A DNA stretch of 64,000 nt from Alnus glutinosa. Lineage: Eukaryota > Streptophyta > Magnoliopsida > Fagales > Betulaceae. The stretch lies in the NCBI RefSeq assembly GCF_958979055.1, contig NC_084899.1, positions 5,429,001-5,493,000 of the forward strand, written 5' to 3'. The notes below the pieces were generated by a model. The model made no database searches. It was not told where the DNA came from and saw only the letters and a program-made list of their open reading frames with translations. Of this stretch, positions 34,133 through 46,499 are shown piece by piece. The translations under genes were made by a program, and so were the position numbers. Position 1 is the first letter of the stretch. The number at the start of each line of letters is the position of its first letter.

Positions 34133-34861
34133 AAAAAAAAAAAATGCACTATTGATCCATGTGGTTGGCCTAAATTATAAATCATTCCATGTGGTATAAA
34201 AAATAATTGTAAGGTTTTCGTGGTAGGCAAAAATTACAAATTACTTTATGAAGTTATTTTTCGTCCACAAACTTAACAAAAACAGTTAGGTTGCCACGTT
34301 TGTCCAATAAAAACGTAATATGTGTTACTCTTAATAATAATAAAAAAAATTAATATATTAATATATTAAAACTTCAAATTTATTAATTTTTTTTAAAAAA
34401 AAAATGAAAAAAAGCAACTTTAGGGGTGACTTCAAAGGTGGCTGGCTGACGCCACCCCTAGCCCATGGGGTGGCTGCCATAAGCCAAGGGTGGCTCGCTG
34501 CCAACCCTGCTCTGAGGTGGCCTGCGAGCCTTCCCAAATGGGGCTGGGGTGGCGCACGGCCATTCCCTCCCCAAGGGTGGCAGCCACCCCTAAAACCCCA
34601 TTAAAAATTTGAAATTTGAAATTTTTAGGTTTTTAATTTTTAATATGATAATATTTTTTTTATTAAGAGTGACACGTATCGCATTTTTATTGGACTGACG
34701 TACCAGCCTAACGATTTCTGTTAAATTTTTATACGGAAAACGACTTTAAGGAGTAATTTGCAATTTTTATCTACCACAATGACCTTACAATTATTTAGTT
34801 TATACCACTACCAGTAATTTGTAATTTAGGCCAACCATAAAGACCTATGATACAATTTTTC
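34133..34861. mobile_element. Decayed long-inverted-repeat element with GC-rich centre
   Basis: The left arm carries atgtggttggcctaaattat and the right arm its near complement ataatttaggccaacc pattern. Further inside, both arms carry acaattattt, cacaa/ttgtg and gttaggttgcc / ggctaac-like words. The centre, 34415-34600, is ggtggc-rich like that of the 6627 element. Target duplications are not recognisable, so it is older. Confidence 0.7.
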
Positions 34862-35044
34862 CTAAAATATATATATATAATAAAACTCCATGGACCGATA
34901 CGTAAAGAACAAACCCGTTTTCCGAATATTCCTTGAGACTCCGGCAATGTCACATTGTCACGCACCTGATGGCGTGTTTTTTATTCTCTCAAATTTGAAG
35001 CGACACTCACCCAATGTGTTTCAACCTCTCACGGTTCCCCCCTC

Positions 35045-35050
35045 TATAAA
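35045..35050 (+). promoter_or_regulatory. TATA box of the oxygenase gene
   Basis: TATAAA in the context ctctataaaacccacc, about 97 bases upstream of the ATG; the position leaves a leader of roughly 65-70 bases. Confidence 0.65.
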
Positions 35051-35146
35051 ACCCACCGTCTCACTAAACCGCTTCTTGTTCCCGCCGGTTTTCCCTCTCC
35101 GTCACCGTCCAATCGCCGCTGTTCCCTCCCGACCACGTCTCGGAAA

Positions 35147-37535
35147 ATGACGTGCTCGGCCCAAACGGCCTTCCCTACTCTCAGAACTGTCACCATATCG
35201 TACTCAGAGCTCAAGGTAAGTGTTCCCTCTTGGGCTCTGTTTGGTCGATGAGACTCTTACTAATAATACTGTTGGCTGTTGCCTTGCGCGTTTTGCTGTT
35301 TGGCACTGAGAAAAATGCACCGCTCATGTTAATTCGGCCAAATAAAAATTGGTTGAGTTGACTTTTTGGTCATTGAAACCAAAAACGACATTAAAAATTG
35401 GGTTTAAATCGTTCTCATACTTCCATTTCAGCCTATATATGTGTTGGGTTCAAGTATAATTAAGAATACACGAAACTATAATTTTGAACATTTATAGATA
35501 AGATAGTTCTTAAAGTCTGATCACCTCGACTTTTGGCAAGCATGATGCTTGTGGGAAAGATATTTAATCCAACGTTGGATTTAATAAATAATTATTCTAA
35601 TAAAAAAGTTAATGGGTGGTGTAACCACACGGTCCACAGATACATACATGTTTTTGGAATTGAACAGGTCGATGCTTGAATTTTGACTTCACTTTATGAG
35701 CTTGAAATTTGTGCTATGTGTGCTGTGTTTGATAAAATATTTGGAATTGATTGTTACAGGACAAGAGCGCTGACTTGTCGATGAAGATCGAAGAAGGGTT
35801 CGGAGCCAATGGGCTGGGAATTCTATCCATTACTGATGTATGGGATGGTGTCATGTATAAGTTTATTGTTGATGTTTCTATGTTGCTATTCTCTATATAT
35901 ATACAGCTGTTAAGCAAAGCAGTCTAGTCATACCATGGTTTTCAAGTAATTAGTTTTTGCAATTAGGACATTGAATCCATTACGAGCCACAATCAATTAT
36001 AGCGTATTGTTTTGTAACGACTTGGATTTCTATACGTGATTAAGAGAGCTTTGCGGAAATGGAGATGTTCGTTAGTTTTTTGTGAATGCATGTCTCAATT
36101 ACAAATGTAATGTTTGGAGAATGTAAGACGGGTACCTGCTTTGGACTTAATTGAAATATGATGAAGAACGTAATGAGAAATAAAAGCATTGCATTGTCTG
36201 TTTTAATTGGAGAACTTCTATATCTTTGTCTATATAGAATTCAAGACTGTACAGTTTTTGAGATTGTTGTGATTGCTTGTTTAAGTTTAACCTTTATTCC
36301 CACTATAGGTTCCAGGATTTCCTTCATTGCGTCGGAATCTTTTACGTCTTTCACCTAGGTATAAGCTTCAAAATATTCCATATTCATTTTGCGTGCTCTT
36401 AAATACAAGCCATTAAGAAATATATTTAATCTATATTCTACTGTATTGCTCATAGGATTTTTCCTTTTTATTTATTTATTTATTTTTCAGATTGGCCGGT
36501 CTGCCTGAAGAGGTGAAGAAGGAACTTGAAGATCCTCAGAGTAGGTAACACATTTTGCGGCTCAAGTCTTCTAATTCCCAAATCTTCAGTTCTACTCACT
36601 TTTCCATTTAAAATACTCTTTCCTCTCAGTGGCTAAAATTTTATTTGTTTGAAAGTAAATTTAGTTGCTACTGTCACCCTCTATGGTAATGCTACATGTG
36701 TAAGCACAGAGGTTCTTTTGACCCGTTTCTTATAAAACATAAAATTTTGCAGCCTACTCGCAAAGATAAAGATTTTTCTTATCCTCATTAATTGATCTTG
36801 TTGGTTCTAAAATTTAGCATGGATCACATATCCCAACTGACGTCCTCACACACACACACACACACACACACAATGTTATACTGTTTATTGCTTTTCCTAG
36901 GGATTCTATCTGCAGATGTGTGCTATTCTTGAATTAAGAATTACTGTAAGAATTCTTACTTTCACAGCTGATCTTATTTTCATATTTTGGTAAACCTGCT
37001 GCGTACTTGCTTTGACATTTTGTTCCTTTCACCCACCCTCCACTTGTAGGTACAACTTTGGATGGAGTCATGGGAAAGAGAAGCTTGAATCTGGGAAGCC
37101 TGGTAAACTATCAATGTGTTAGATTTTAGTCCTGTATAAGCAGTTCATATTTGTTTATGAATGAAGTATGTACATGAGGTTCAGTAGAGGGTTATCTTCT
37201 CTAATAATGTGTTGACTTCTCCAACCTATTGGTCCTTTTAATTGTTAGTTTTATCTATGTATCTTTTACTTTTTTGTGTTTTTCATTGTGCAGATTTGTT
37301 GAAAGGCTCTTTTTATGCAAATCCGTTATTAGATAAGCCTACCACGGATGCATCCATGATCCAACGGTAGAAGTGGCCAAGTCAAATTTCATGATTTATT
37401 AGTACTTTTGTCTTTTACTCATTGCCTAAGGAATTGGTGTGGATAGACTGGGTTAGAGGCAATCGATTTTTGACAAAAGACAATTATAATGGAAATTTTA
37501 TTAATTTATTCTTGATAATTATTCATATATAACTC

Positions 37536-37588
<53 letters not shown>

Positions 37589-40500
37589 CTTTCTGGTCTA
37601 TTGGAGGCTCATTAGGCCTATAGCATCTGGAGGTATCGTTCTCCCATCCTCTGACTGCCCCCACTAAGCTCTGATGAATACTTACATTTTTTTATAAAGT
37701 TCTTTAAAATTGTCTGGGTAACTTTTTCCTTGTGCTATTAAATATTTAAGCTGTTCTAGACCTAGTTGCAGTGCTTACACATTATGTTTGCAAAACATGG
37801 TTATCTATCTGCTCAGCTTTTCACCCATGATCTGTCTTATAGGTATCCATCATACTGTGGGTCAAATATATGGCCTGATAGTGCATTGCCAGAACTTGAA
37901 GTGGGTATGTCATCAATTGTGATGCTAAGTTATTCTGCATGAATGGTGGTTGTCTTTTCTGATGTTTGTCTGTCATTTCGTATGACATAGCTCTGGCTAC
38001 ATAAGTGTAAAACTTCTGAGGAGCTATGAACTACAGTCATTGCAAGCTAATGTTACCACTAAGTAGGCACGTATCAAGCTAACAATACGCTATGCACCAT
38101 CATATTTATCACGATGCTACAACCATATGAGGCATCTTGACACCAAAAGACTCATAGCATGTCCTCCGTCATATGCTTTGTTGGTACATCATTATAATCT
38201 TTTTCCTGCAGCATCCAATGGTTTCTCTGCAGTGTGTACTCCAGTTTACAATTTATTTATTTATATTTACTTCTTTTTTTTTTTTTTTAATTTTTTTTTT
38301 TTACTCGACTAGAGTAAAAGCTGGTGTTTGTGGAAGATACTGGTCCCTGAAGGTTTTGCTTTACAAAGTTTACTCTCTGAAATTCATGTTCTTAATGTGT
38401 GTCTGTGCCAACTTGATGAGTAAACAGTTATTAGCGTGAGTGAAATTATAGTACAATGCAATTGATGTTCTCACCTCTGTTTTTGTTTTTGTGTGCATCT
38501 TTTCTGCTTTCTTGTTTTATTTGTTTATAACTTCTCTCTGTTTTGTAAAGCTAATGCATTCTATGCACATATTGATCCTTTAGTAGATCATTATAGCTTG
38601 GGGTAATGATAAATGATATCTTGGTTTACATAAACTCTTAGTTTTCCTGAATATTACATGATTATATAATTACTGAATATCAAATTTTCATGTGAAGCTT
38701 TCAAGGCTCTTGGAAAGCTGATCTTTGATGTCGGATTGATGGTGGCATATCACTGCGACCAATATGGTAAGCTCTCAATATATGAGAATTTGGCTTTTAC
38801 ATTAACACATTATGAAAGTGACCTCTTATTTTTCAAGGCCTCTCTTTCCACATTTGATGTGGGAACATTTGAGAATGTGTGCATGTGTTTTCCCCGCCCA
38901 AAAAGAAAAAAATGCTATTTCCTCTGGCCAATGCTCATCCCCTGCGAGATGAGGGCTTCTAGTTACCACAGAACAAACATAATATTCACTTTTCTACACA
39001 TTAAGAGACAGTAATTAATCTTCTAAATTGTGTTAATATCAATTTTAGGCCATGCTAGGCTCCGGGCCTCTGGCCCAGAACACCATGTATAAGCACTCAG
39101 CCCTACCCAAACACCAACTGTAGCCTTCTTGTTGCTCTTGCTCCTTTTTCTTTTTTCTAAGTTAGATTTTCTTGAACTGTAATAAATGGTGGTTGTTCTT
39201 AATAAACTGTTATGACCTATAGTGACCCCTTTCATAACAGTGACCCTTTTAATTTTTTATGGCACGTGATTAGTATCCAAAGGGCTGCATATGCTTGAGC
39301 ATCAAGGCATTGAACAGATACTTCTTCGTTCTCGGTGTCATAAAGGGCGTCTGCTTTATTATTTTCCAGCACAACAGAGGTAATTAGTTCTATTTTTTCT
39401 CATCATTTTTTTTTTTCCCATAGGAGATAAACTCAACTGGCTGTAGAGACACTTATAATTTCGTGGTCACCATGTTCTGTATTTTAATCAATTATATGGC
39501 TACATTAAGAAGGATAAAGAAGTTGGCACACATACTCATCACTTCAACTTGCTTTAGTAATGGGCCGAACAATTTCCTTAAATTATGTAATGTACATATG
39601 TTCCCGAAACTTAGGTGTGCAACTTTCTGAAGGAAGCTTTATCACAATACTGCACAGGGCCCAGAGATGCAATCTCAGGTTCTATGAAGTTCTTAAACTG
39701 AGACCCAGAAAAAAATACTATAGCTTGATGATTTACATATTAATGTGAATAAAAGTGAAAGCCCATTACTTGATGGACACGATCATCCCAAGGCAATGAA
39801 AGGCTAACATGTGGCCCAAGAAAGGGGGCATATTATTAGTAAAAGTTTTCTTTTGGATTGTTGTTTTTTCAGATTTTTTTTTTTTATTTTTTTTTTTTAT
39901 TTTTTTGCTAGCTCCTGTAAGTTCTGTGGGTATTTAGGGAATTTCATGGCTAGGACTGAATTTTATTTGGTTAACATTGAGTTGGTGTGCGAGCAGTCAT
40001 ATATGAATACTTGAAAGTAATGCATTATTCTGATGTGGAGGTTTCTTCCTTGCTATCTTTTGGTTATCATTTTTAGCTCTAGTTTGGACATCATGAATCT
40101 AATAGTGAAACTTTATCATTATAAATAGTATTTGATAATATTGCCTTATAGAAAACAGGAACTATTCTTTTGGGAATGGGTTTTTAAATAATAAATTGGG
40201 AAACTACACTTACCCTCCTTAACTTACACCTAAATTGCAATGTCCCCCAAACTTTTAAAAGTCGCAATTTACCTCCAAAACTATTAGTCAATTTCACTTA
40301 GCCCCCTGCCATTTAGGGTTTTTGATTAAATCAGACAGAAAATGTGTCACGTGCATAGCACATGACCCAAAAATGACAATAATACCCATGCGTTAGTTTT
40401 TTTTAACGGATCTCCATGGAGACCTACAGCTGGCCATGAGTGCGTCACTACAGAGAATTATTATTATTTTTTAATTTAAGGGCATATTGGTATTTTCACA

Positions 40501-43500
40501 CATCTCACAAGGGTATAATGGACATTGCATGTGTTTGTCGTCCAAATTAACAGCAGGGGCTAGTAGTTTGGGGGGACATTGCAATTGAGGTGTTAAGTTC
40601 TGGGGGTAAGTGTAGTTTCTCCTAGTAAATTTGTGATGGTGAAGAATATTATTTTATGTGCTTCTAGGGTAGAATTGTTGGTTTATGCTTAGGGAGGTGA
40701 ATTTTTATCTAGTCGAATGTGACTTGCAGTAATTGTACCCAAGATGGAAACTCCACTTCATCCTGGTGTGGGTGGCATACAGACCATGGTTCACTGACAG
40801 GTGATTAATTTTCTGCTCATCTCCTCATATTATTGCTTTCTTACCACAGCATATGAGCCGCTCATTCATTTGTTATTTTTGCAAGGCATTACATTAGCAG
40901 AAACGGAGCATTATATTCTACATCCCTTCTATTTCTAAAATATGTTGTTTGACATGAAAATAATGTTCAGATCTCTTCATTGTATTGATGGAATAAGCCT
41001 ACAGAAAGATTTAAAACATAAAAGATGTTATTATCTTAGAATACCTACAAGAGTTGTCTTTCTTTCATTATGTCTAATTTCTGCCCCATTCAATATGTAG
41101 GTTTGACCTGTGGCATGTTTATCAGAGATGCTGTAGAAATGCCTTGCCCTGATAGTGCTGCCGGCCTCTATATTAGGACACGAGCTGATCAAGTTGTCAA
41201 AGTATTCTTTCTGATTCTTGAAATTCCAGTAATGCAAGACACAGCCAGTGATGATACATAATTACTTGTTTCAAAATCTTATCAGTGCTTATTATATCTA
41301 TTCTAGGAGTTATAGCTTTCCTTTTATTTGAGTTATATATGTCAATATTACTAGATGCGGCCTAGCTTCAAATGGGATTAACTTGTGGGAGGATTGATCT
41401 TTCCAGGATATACAAATTCGGGGGTAAATTGTATTTTCTTTATCAGTGCATCCTAAAATTTCAGTAAGTGCTATTATGAAAACGTACTGCTGAAAAAATA
41501 AGTGAAACATAGGCTGTGAAGCCGCTCAATACTAGAAAATTTCTGCAAAAAATTGAGAGTAATGTGGAGAATACCGTTCATTTCAAAGTGATGTTCCCTA
41601 GGTCTCAAGAAACCTGAAATGATTTGGAATCCAAATAGTAATTATGGAGCTGTAAGGAGTTGAAAAGTGATGAAATAATATGCTAGAGTGAACAATTAAC
41701 ATAAATCAAATTTCATTTTCTCATGTTTCTCCTCCATTGACATTGTAGGTGAGGATAAAGTTCTCTTTAAAAGTGTATTAGTAAGGATAAGACAAAGTGC
41801 AACAGAAGAAGAGAAAATGCTACAATTTGAATCATAAAAGAAAATTTGAGATTGATCCTCTTCTGCCTCAGTAACAGACAACATTTAGAAAGTTTTGTGG
41901 AGTTTCAAAGCATACCTAAATTAATAGAGGAACTAAAATGACTTATTTTCAGGAAGCTTCACAAAACTTCTATTTCCTTACCTATGTCTGTTTGAATATG
42001 AATTTTTTAACATAGCCGTAAATGAATTACCACCAGAAGATGAATGCTCCATAATATGTGGCCTGAAATTTTGAATAACTATTATGCTTTATAGGAATGA
42101 ACATGTGGTTCTTTATAGTAACTTGAGTTCTTTTTATGTATTAGGTTGTCTTTGGAGAAGATGAAATAGCATACCAAATTGGTGAAACTACTGAAATACT
42201 GTCAAGAAGTTATCTTTGTGCAACACCTCATTGTGTTCAGGTACTTCCTGTCACGGCATTATATTATGTGCTGGAAAGATTTCAGACAATTTTGGGCATA
42301 ATATGAGTGTGTACATGCACATGTTGCTGTATATGTTACTGTGTGCTTCCTAGTTATTCCAAACTTTTGAGCCTTGGGACTTAGGATTTTAGTTCAATTG
42401 TTTTTACATATTGAGGTGCCATACATAGAAGTGTGATTCATTGAATCACTGTTGAAAGAAAATCATGAACCTTTTCTTTTTTCGTTTCTGCACTTGGATG
42501 ATCTTTCATCTCTCTAGACTATTATTTTAAAATGTTATAATGATAAAGCACATACGTCTGCATGCTGGTGCTGTATAGCTTCTCTCTTGCTTTTGTCTGA
42601 TTCCCGATGGTATTGCACACATCAACATAGTGAGGGTGGTCCAAACATATTGGGATGGGAGCATGGTTGCTTCTGTAACTTGATCCAAGTTACAATTTTG
42701 TTTCAATTTCATCATAATAATGGCAGAACCATTCTCTTCCTTAGCTGTAGGGGATAGGACACTGCAATTTGGTGATTAGTTCAGAGTGTAGCTGAATTCA
42801 ATAACATCTTGTGGTCATTAGGTTTGATCACCAAAGATCGTGCACCAATCTTTAATACCAAGGCACAACTATGTTTAAGTTGTGAAAAACAAGTTCTATT
42901 TATTTCCTTTTTATTGTTTTTGCTCAGTTTCTATTGTCAAATTATCCAATACCAATGTTTTTCTTCTATCATTGATTGTTGTTAGGCACCTAAAGGAGAG
43001 GAGGCTTCTGGTCTTGAACGTTCAACATTTGCGTTCTTCATGCAGCCAGACTGGTATGTTTATTAACAAAGAGCGTGTTGATTGATCTAACTTGTACCAG
43101 AATAATTGAACCTTGACCAAAATATAAGGATGATGTTAAATCTTGTTTTGTAGGGATGAAAGCCTAAATTTTCCCGAGGAGGTACATATTCATAAAGAGG
43201 TATGAATTTTCAAATGTATTCCCAAAATAATTGGCATATAGGATTATAGAATTTGGGTGTGCAAAAAGTTCTATTGGCAGTTATCAGCTGACAATTATGT
43301 AGAAATTGAAGATATTTAATAGAATTTAGTCCTCCCTGAAGTTTTAAGTCATGAAAGACCGAAGATGAAAATATTGAATTATAAGGATATTGGTGATTGA
43401 TTTGAGATGCGCCCTGGGCTCACTGTTGTTTTAGACAGGATTAGGTTGAGAACTTGGCTAATTTTTACATAAGCCATCAAATTTTGTGATTACTGATAAT

Positions 43501-43983
43501 GTAGGTTTTGATATCATTCCTGCACTAAAATTGTTTGTCTTGACAGTTCTGGTAAAATTTTGTTTAAACATGGATAACTGCAAATTTAGCCTAATTTTAA
43601 CTCACCATGATTGTATTTCAACTCTAATAGAATTAATTTTTAGTATCATGTGCTTGCCTCTGGTCTAATTTCCTAAATCCTGTTCCAGGAAAGTAGAAAG
43701 TAATCTCAAGCTTTAGGTGTCAATTAACTTGGTAGAATTAAATTACCCAAAAAAAAACTAAAAAAAAAGTGGTAGAATTTGCCTACTTGGGGCTACCCAA
43801 ATTCTGCTCAAACCTCTGTTTGCTTATGCAGTGTGAAGTTCAAGTATTACTTATTGGTATTGTGGTAATTTATTTATTTTGTTCATATATTTTTTCTTTC
43901 AGCTGATATCATCAAGTGGTGCTCTAACTTTTGGAGAGTATACTGAGAAGCTCCTGGATAAATATTACCACCTGAAAACGTAA
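35147..43983 (+). CDS. 2-oxoglutarate/Fe(II)-dependent oxygenase family protein
   Basis: Fifteen exons read without interruption: 35147-35215, 35760-35837, 36309-36358, 36491-36544, 37050-37102, 37294-37366, 37843-37904, 38698-38766, 39274-39379, 40730-40800, 41101-41201, 42145-42240, 42986-43053, 43154-43199, 43903-43983; 358 residues. Features of the double-stranded beta-helix oxygenases are visible: iron ligands His and Asp in GWHTDHGSLTG, the distal His in LCATPHCVQ, and the 2-oxoglutarate-binding Arg in ERSTFAFFMQPDWDE. The N-terminal part TISYSELKDKSADLSMKIEE resembles the isopenicillin-N-synthase/ACC-oxidase type. Many small exons set it apart from the usual 2-4 exon hormone and flavonoid dioxygenases. 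I know it as a conserved, largely uncharacterised plant protein; the substrate is unknown. Intron 9 holds a Mutator-like MITE (40198-40622). Confidence 0.9.
36847..36872. repeat. (AC)n microsatellite in an oxygenase intron
   Basis: Uninterrupted CA dinucleotides. Confidence 0.95.
37541..37586. repeat. (CT)n microsatellite in an oxygenase intron
   Basis: Uninterrupted CT dinucleotides, about 23 units. Confidence 0.95.
40198..40622. mobile_element. Mutator-like MITE in oxygenase intron 9, 425 bp, 9-bp TSD
   Basis: Flanked by TAATAAATT (40189-40197) and TAGTAAATT (40623-40631), one mismatch. The left end gggaaactacacttaccc pairs with the right end gggtaagtgtagtttctcc. It sits about 110 bases before the acceptor of exon 10 and does not touch the splice signals. 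A related half-element lies near 52400-52520. Confidence 0.88.
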
Positions 43984-44676
43984 GGGCTTGTATATTTTGC
44001 CTAAACATTGTTGATTCATAAATAAATGTTCTCTCTTATAAGGGAGAACTATAAAACAATTCATCATGTACGGAATTAACTTATTTATTTGTAAAAAGTT
44101 CATTTCCCTCTGCAGAAGCTCTGTAGTGGTTTTATTTTTTTCTGCTTCATTGATTGGTATACTGCCTATTGATGAATTCAGTTTGCCATGAGTGACAAGA
44201 CCATTGTTATAGAGGTTTTAGTGACCTTGTTCAGGATAGGAGCTTCGAAGGATTGGGATCTCTAGTAATTTACTGTCCAAATTATTAGCAATTGGCCAAA
44301 TTGTTAGGAATCTCAATCCTTGAATATATGGATATCAGAAATCAAGAGGAAAGTCCCCAACAACTTCCACTCTGCCAGTAGAATGAAGATCTCCTAATTA
44401 TTGAACTGTGAAAAAGCTGCCACTTATTTGATTTATATGTATATATATCAGTCTAATAAGTAATAAGAGCCAGTGGACCTACCAATCATTTGAAGTTGGA
44501 TAAGATCTTCGAACAATTTTTTTTGTTTTTTTGTCTAAATTGTTTGCAATTTGAGAAGTAATTGTGAGACAATTCATTTGGGACTAACTTGCCAAAGTAA
44601 GTAGCTACGCAGCTCAAAATTTATTTGATGACAGCATCGTTAGGCAATGTTTTTTTGAAAAGCTATTTGCTTTTAG

Positions 44677-44732
<56 letters not shown>

Positions 44733-45107
44733 CCAAACAATTTCAAACACAAAATACTCACAAAACACTCAAAATTATTTTTATTTTTATGTCGCATTAG
44801 AACCCTTTTTCAACCACAAAACAAGAAATATCGTCTGAAAGGTTTTATCAAACGAACCCAACACGTCTTTGTAATTATATTGTTTTCTTTTCCATATTTG
44901 TTTCTTTGTATCGCATTCTCATATAAAAAATAAAAAATTCCCCTTACTCGTATTTTTTTTTTCACCCCTAAATTTGAGAGACGTTGGATGATGATTGGGG
45001 TTAAATAAGTAAGAATAATATTACACCTACAACTCTCTTACAATTTGTTGCCGCATGTCGGCATGTCATTGAAGCCAAGTAAACCATTTAATTTCATTTT
45101 TAATACC
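43984..45107. other. Oxygenase 3' flank
   Basis: AT-rich, with the long TA tract in the middle. No gene or sharp-ended element was recognised. Confidence 0.5.
44678..44731. repeat. (AT)n microsatellite
   Basis: Uninterrupted TA dinucleotides, 54 bases, downstream of the oxygenase gene. Confidence 0.95.
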
Positions 45108-45479
45108 CTTTAGTCTAGGGCTAAGCATGGGGGATGGGCATTTTTTGACCCCACACCCTTGAAAAATCCACTGCAACCGTGCCGAGCGGGTGGGGATAAA
45201 TGGGGCGGAGATCCACGAGTATACGGGGATTCCCACGGGTTAATACAGATTTTTTTATTCATTTTTTTTGAAAAAAGAACAATACAGATTTTTTTTAGGT
45301 ACAATTGTTGCCTTGTAGGAAAAACAATGTTCACTATCACCCACCCTAAAAAGTCAGTGGGCAGTGCATCCCAAAGAGTAAGTGCCTATATTATTTATTA
45401 AATAAAAAAAAGTTATGGCTTATATATCATGCTTTTATCAAAACGTTTGAAAACCTTTAAAAAAAAAAAAAAAAAAAAG

Positions 45480-45870
45480 GGTTCTCTTGATGCAGCTTCT
45501 TGGTTCTTCACGTTCACTTCATCAACTCCCCCCTTAGCTTTTCCGAAGACTTGCTTACAGCTTGTGACATCTCCTCCCAAATTAGCCTGGAATGCTTGTC
45601 CACTTGCTTTTCTTCCCCGTTTCCTCTTCCTCTTTCTCTTAGCTCTCTTTCTCCTCCTAGATCAAAAGCCCAGCAGCCGCACCCAAGGAAGAAAACACCA
45701 ACAGAGACACACACAGATTCTGCACCATCCCCTGCAGTTGGATGAAACGATCTCCTGTATCTTCCCTCATAACAGACAATATCCATATCCTTAAAGGAAT
45801 TGCCACGCATACTACTCACAGAATACCTCCTTACACTGCCCCCCTCTTTAAGACACAAGAAACCAAATGA
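45480..45870. other. Unassigned balanced-composition segment inside the hAT element
   Basis: Differs from the AT-rich hAT interior. Open frames of more than 80 codons exist on both strands, but none resembles transposase or any protein I know. It could be transduplicated host sequence, transposon 3' untranslated sequence or another nested insertion. Confidence 0.4.
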
Positions 45871-46499
45871 ACACCTTACCAGTTACCACCATGACCATTT
45901 GCTACAAAACTTATGACACATAAAAGCACAGTTCCATTGTACAACACAAAAGCTCCAACAAAATTTGAAACAAATGGTGAATAAGTTAAACCATCATATA
46001 TTCTTTACTGCCAAAACACGCAAAATTCATCATATGCACACTAATTTGAAACAATACTGTGTGCTTAACACAGATTCTACGCAATAAGCACATCACCATT
46101 ACATGAAATAATTAGAGATAAGCAACACTGTTCTAGGTTAATCTGAAAATTGCAAAACTAACAAGTAACAACAATGTTAGCTAGAAACGCAAAATCCATG
46201 AACCCCACTACAAAATTCGCATGAATCTCAACCAATACAGACATATAAAGTCATAATGCTCGGTACAAAAAATCAAACACTTGTACAGATAAAGGAAAAC
46301 CACAAATCAAACATTATTCCAGAGCATCAAGCACCTCCCAATCGGTCACCACAAGCATCAAGCACTCAAGTTTCAACCAAAATTCAAGTCTTCACTTCAC
46401 TAATCATCCTCAAGCAAAATATTGATGTTCTTCAAATTTATTTCTACAAAGATTAGAACCGATAATTAGAAATTTAGAATATTTAAATAGCAAAATAAA

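Larger units (their letters stand above)
32148..35040. other. Divergent intergenic region between the Nudix and oxygenase genes
   Basis: Contains ccaccc-rich repeat debris (32550-33150), one copy of repeat family 4 (about 33435-34025) and one inverted-repeat element (about 34133-34861). No gene was recognised. The small open frames in the GC-rich centre of the latter element are not genes. Confidence 0.5.

Noticed and set aside
34404..34604. Trp/Pro-rich frame beginning MKKSNFRGDF
   Set aside because: It reads through the ggtggc-rich centre of an inverted-repeat element.
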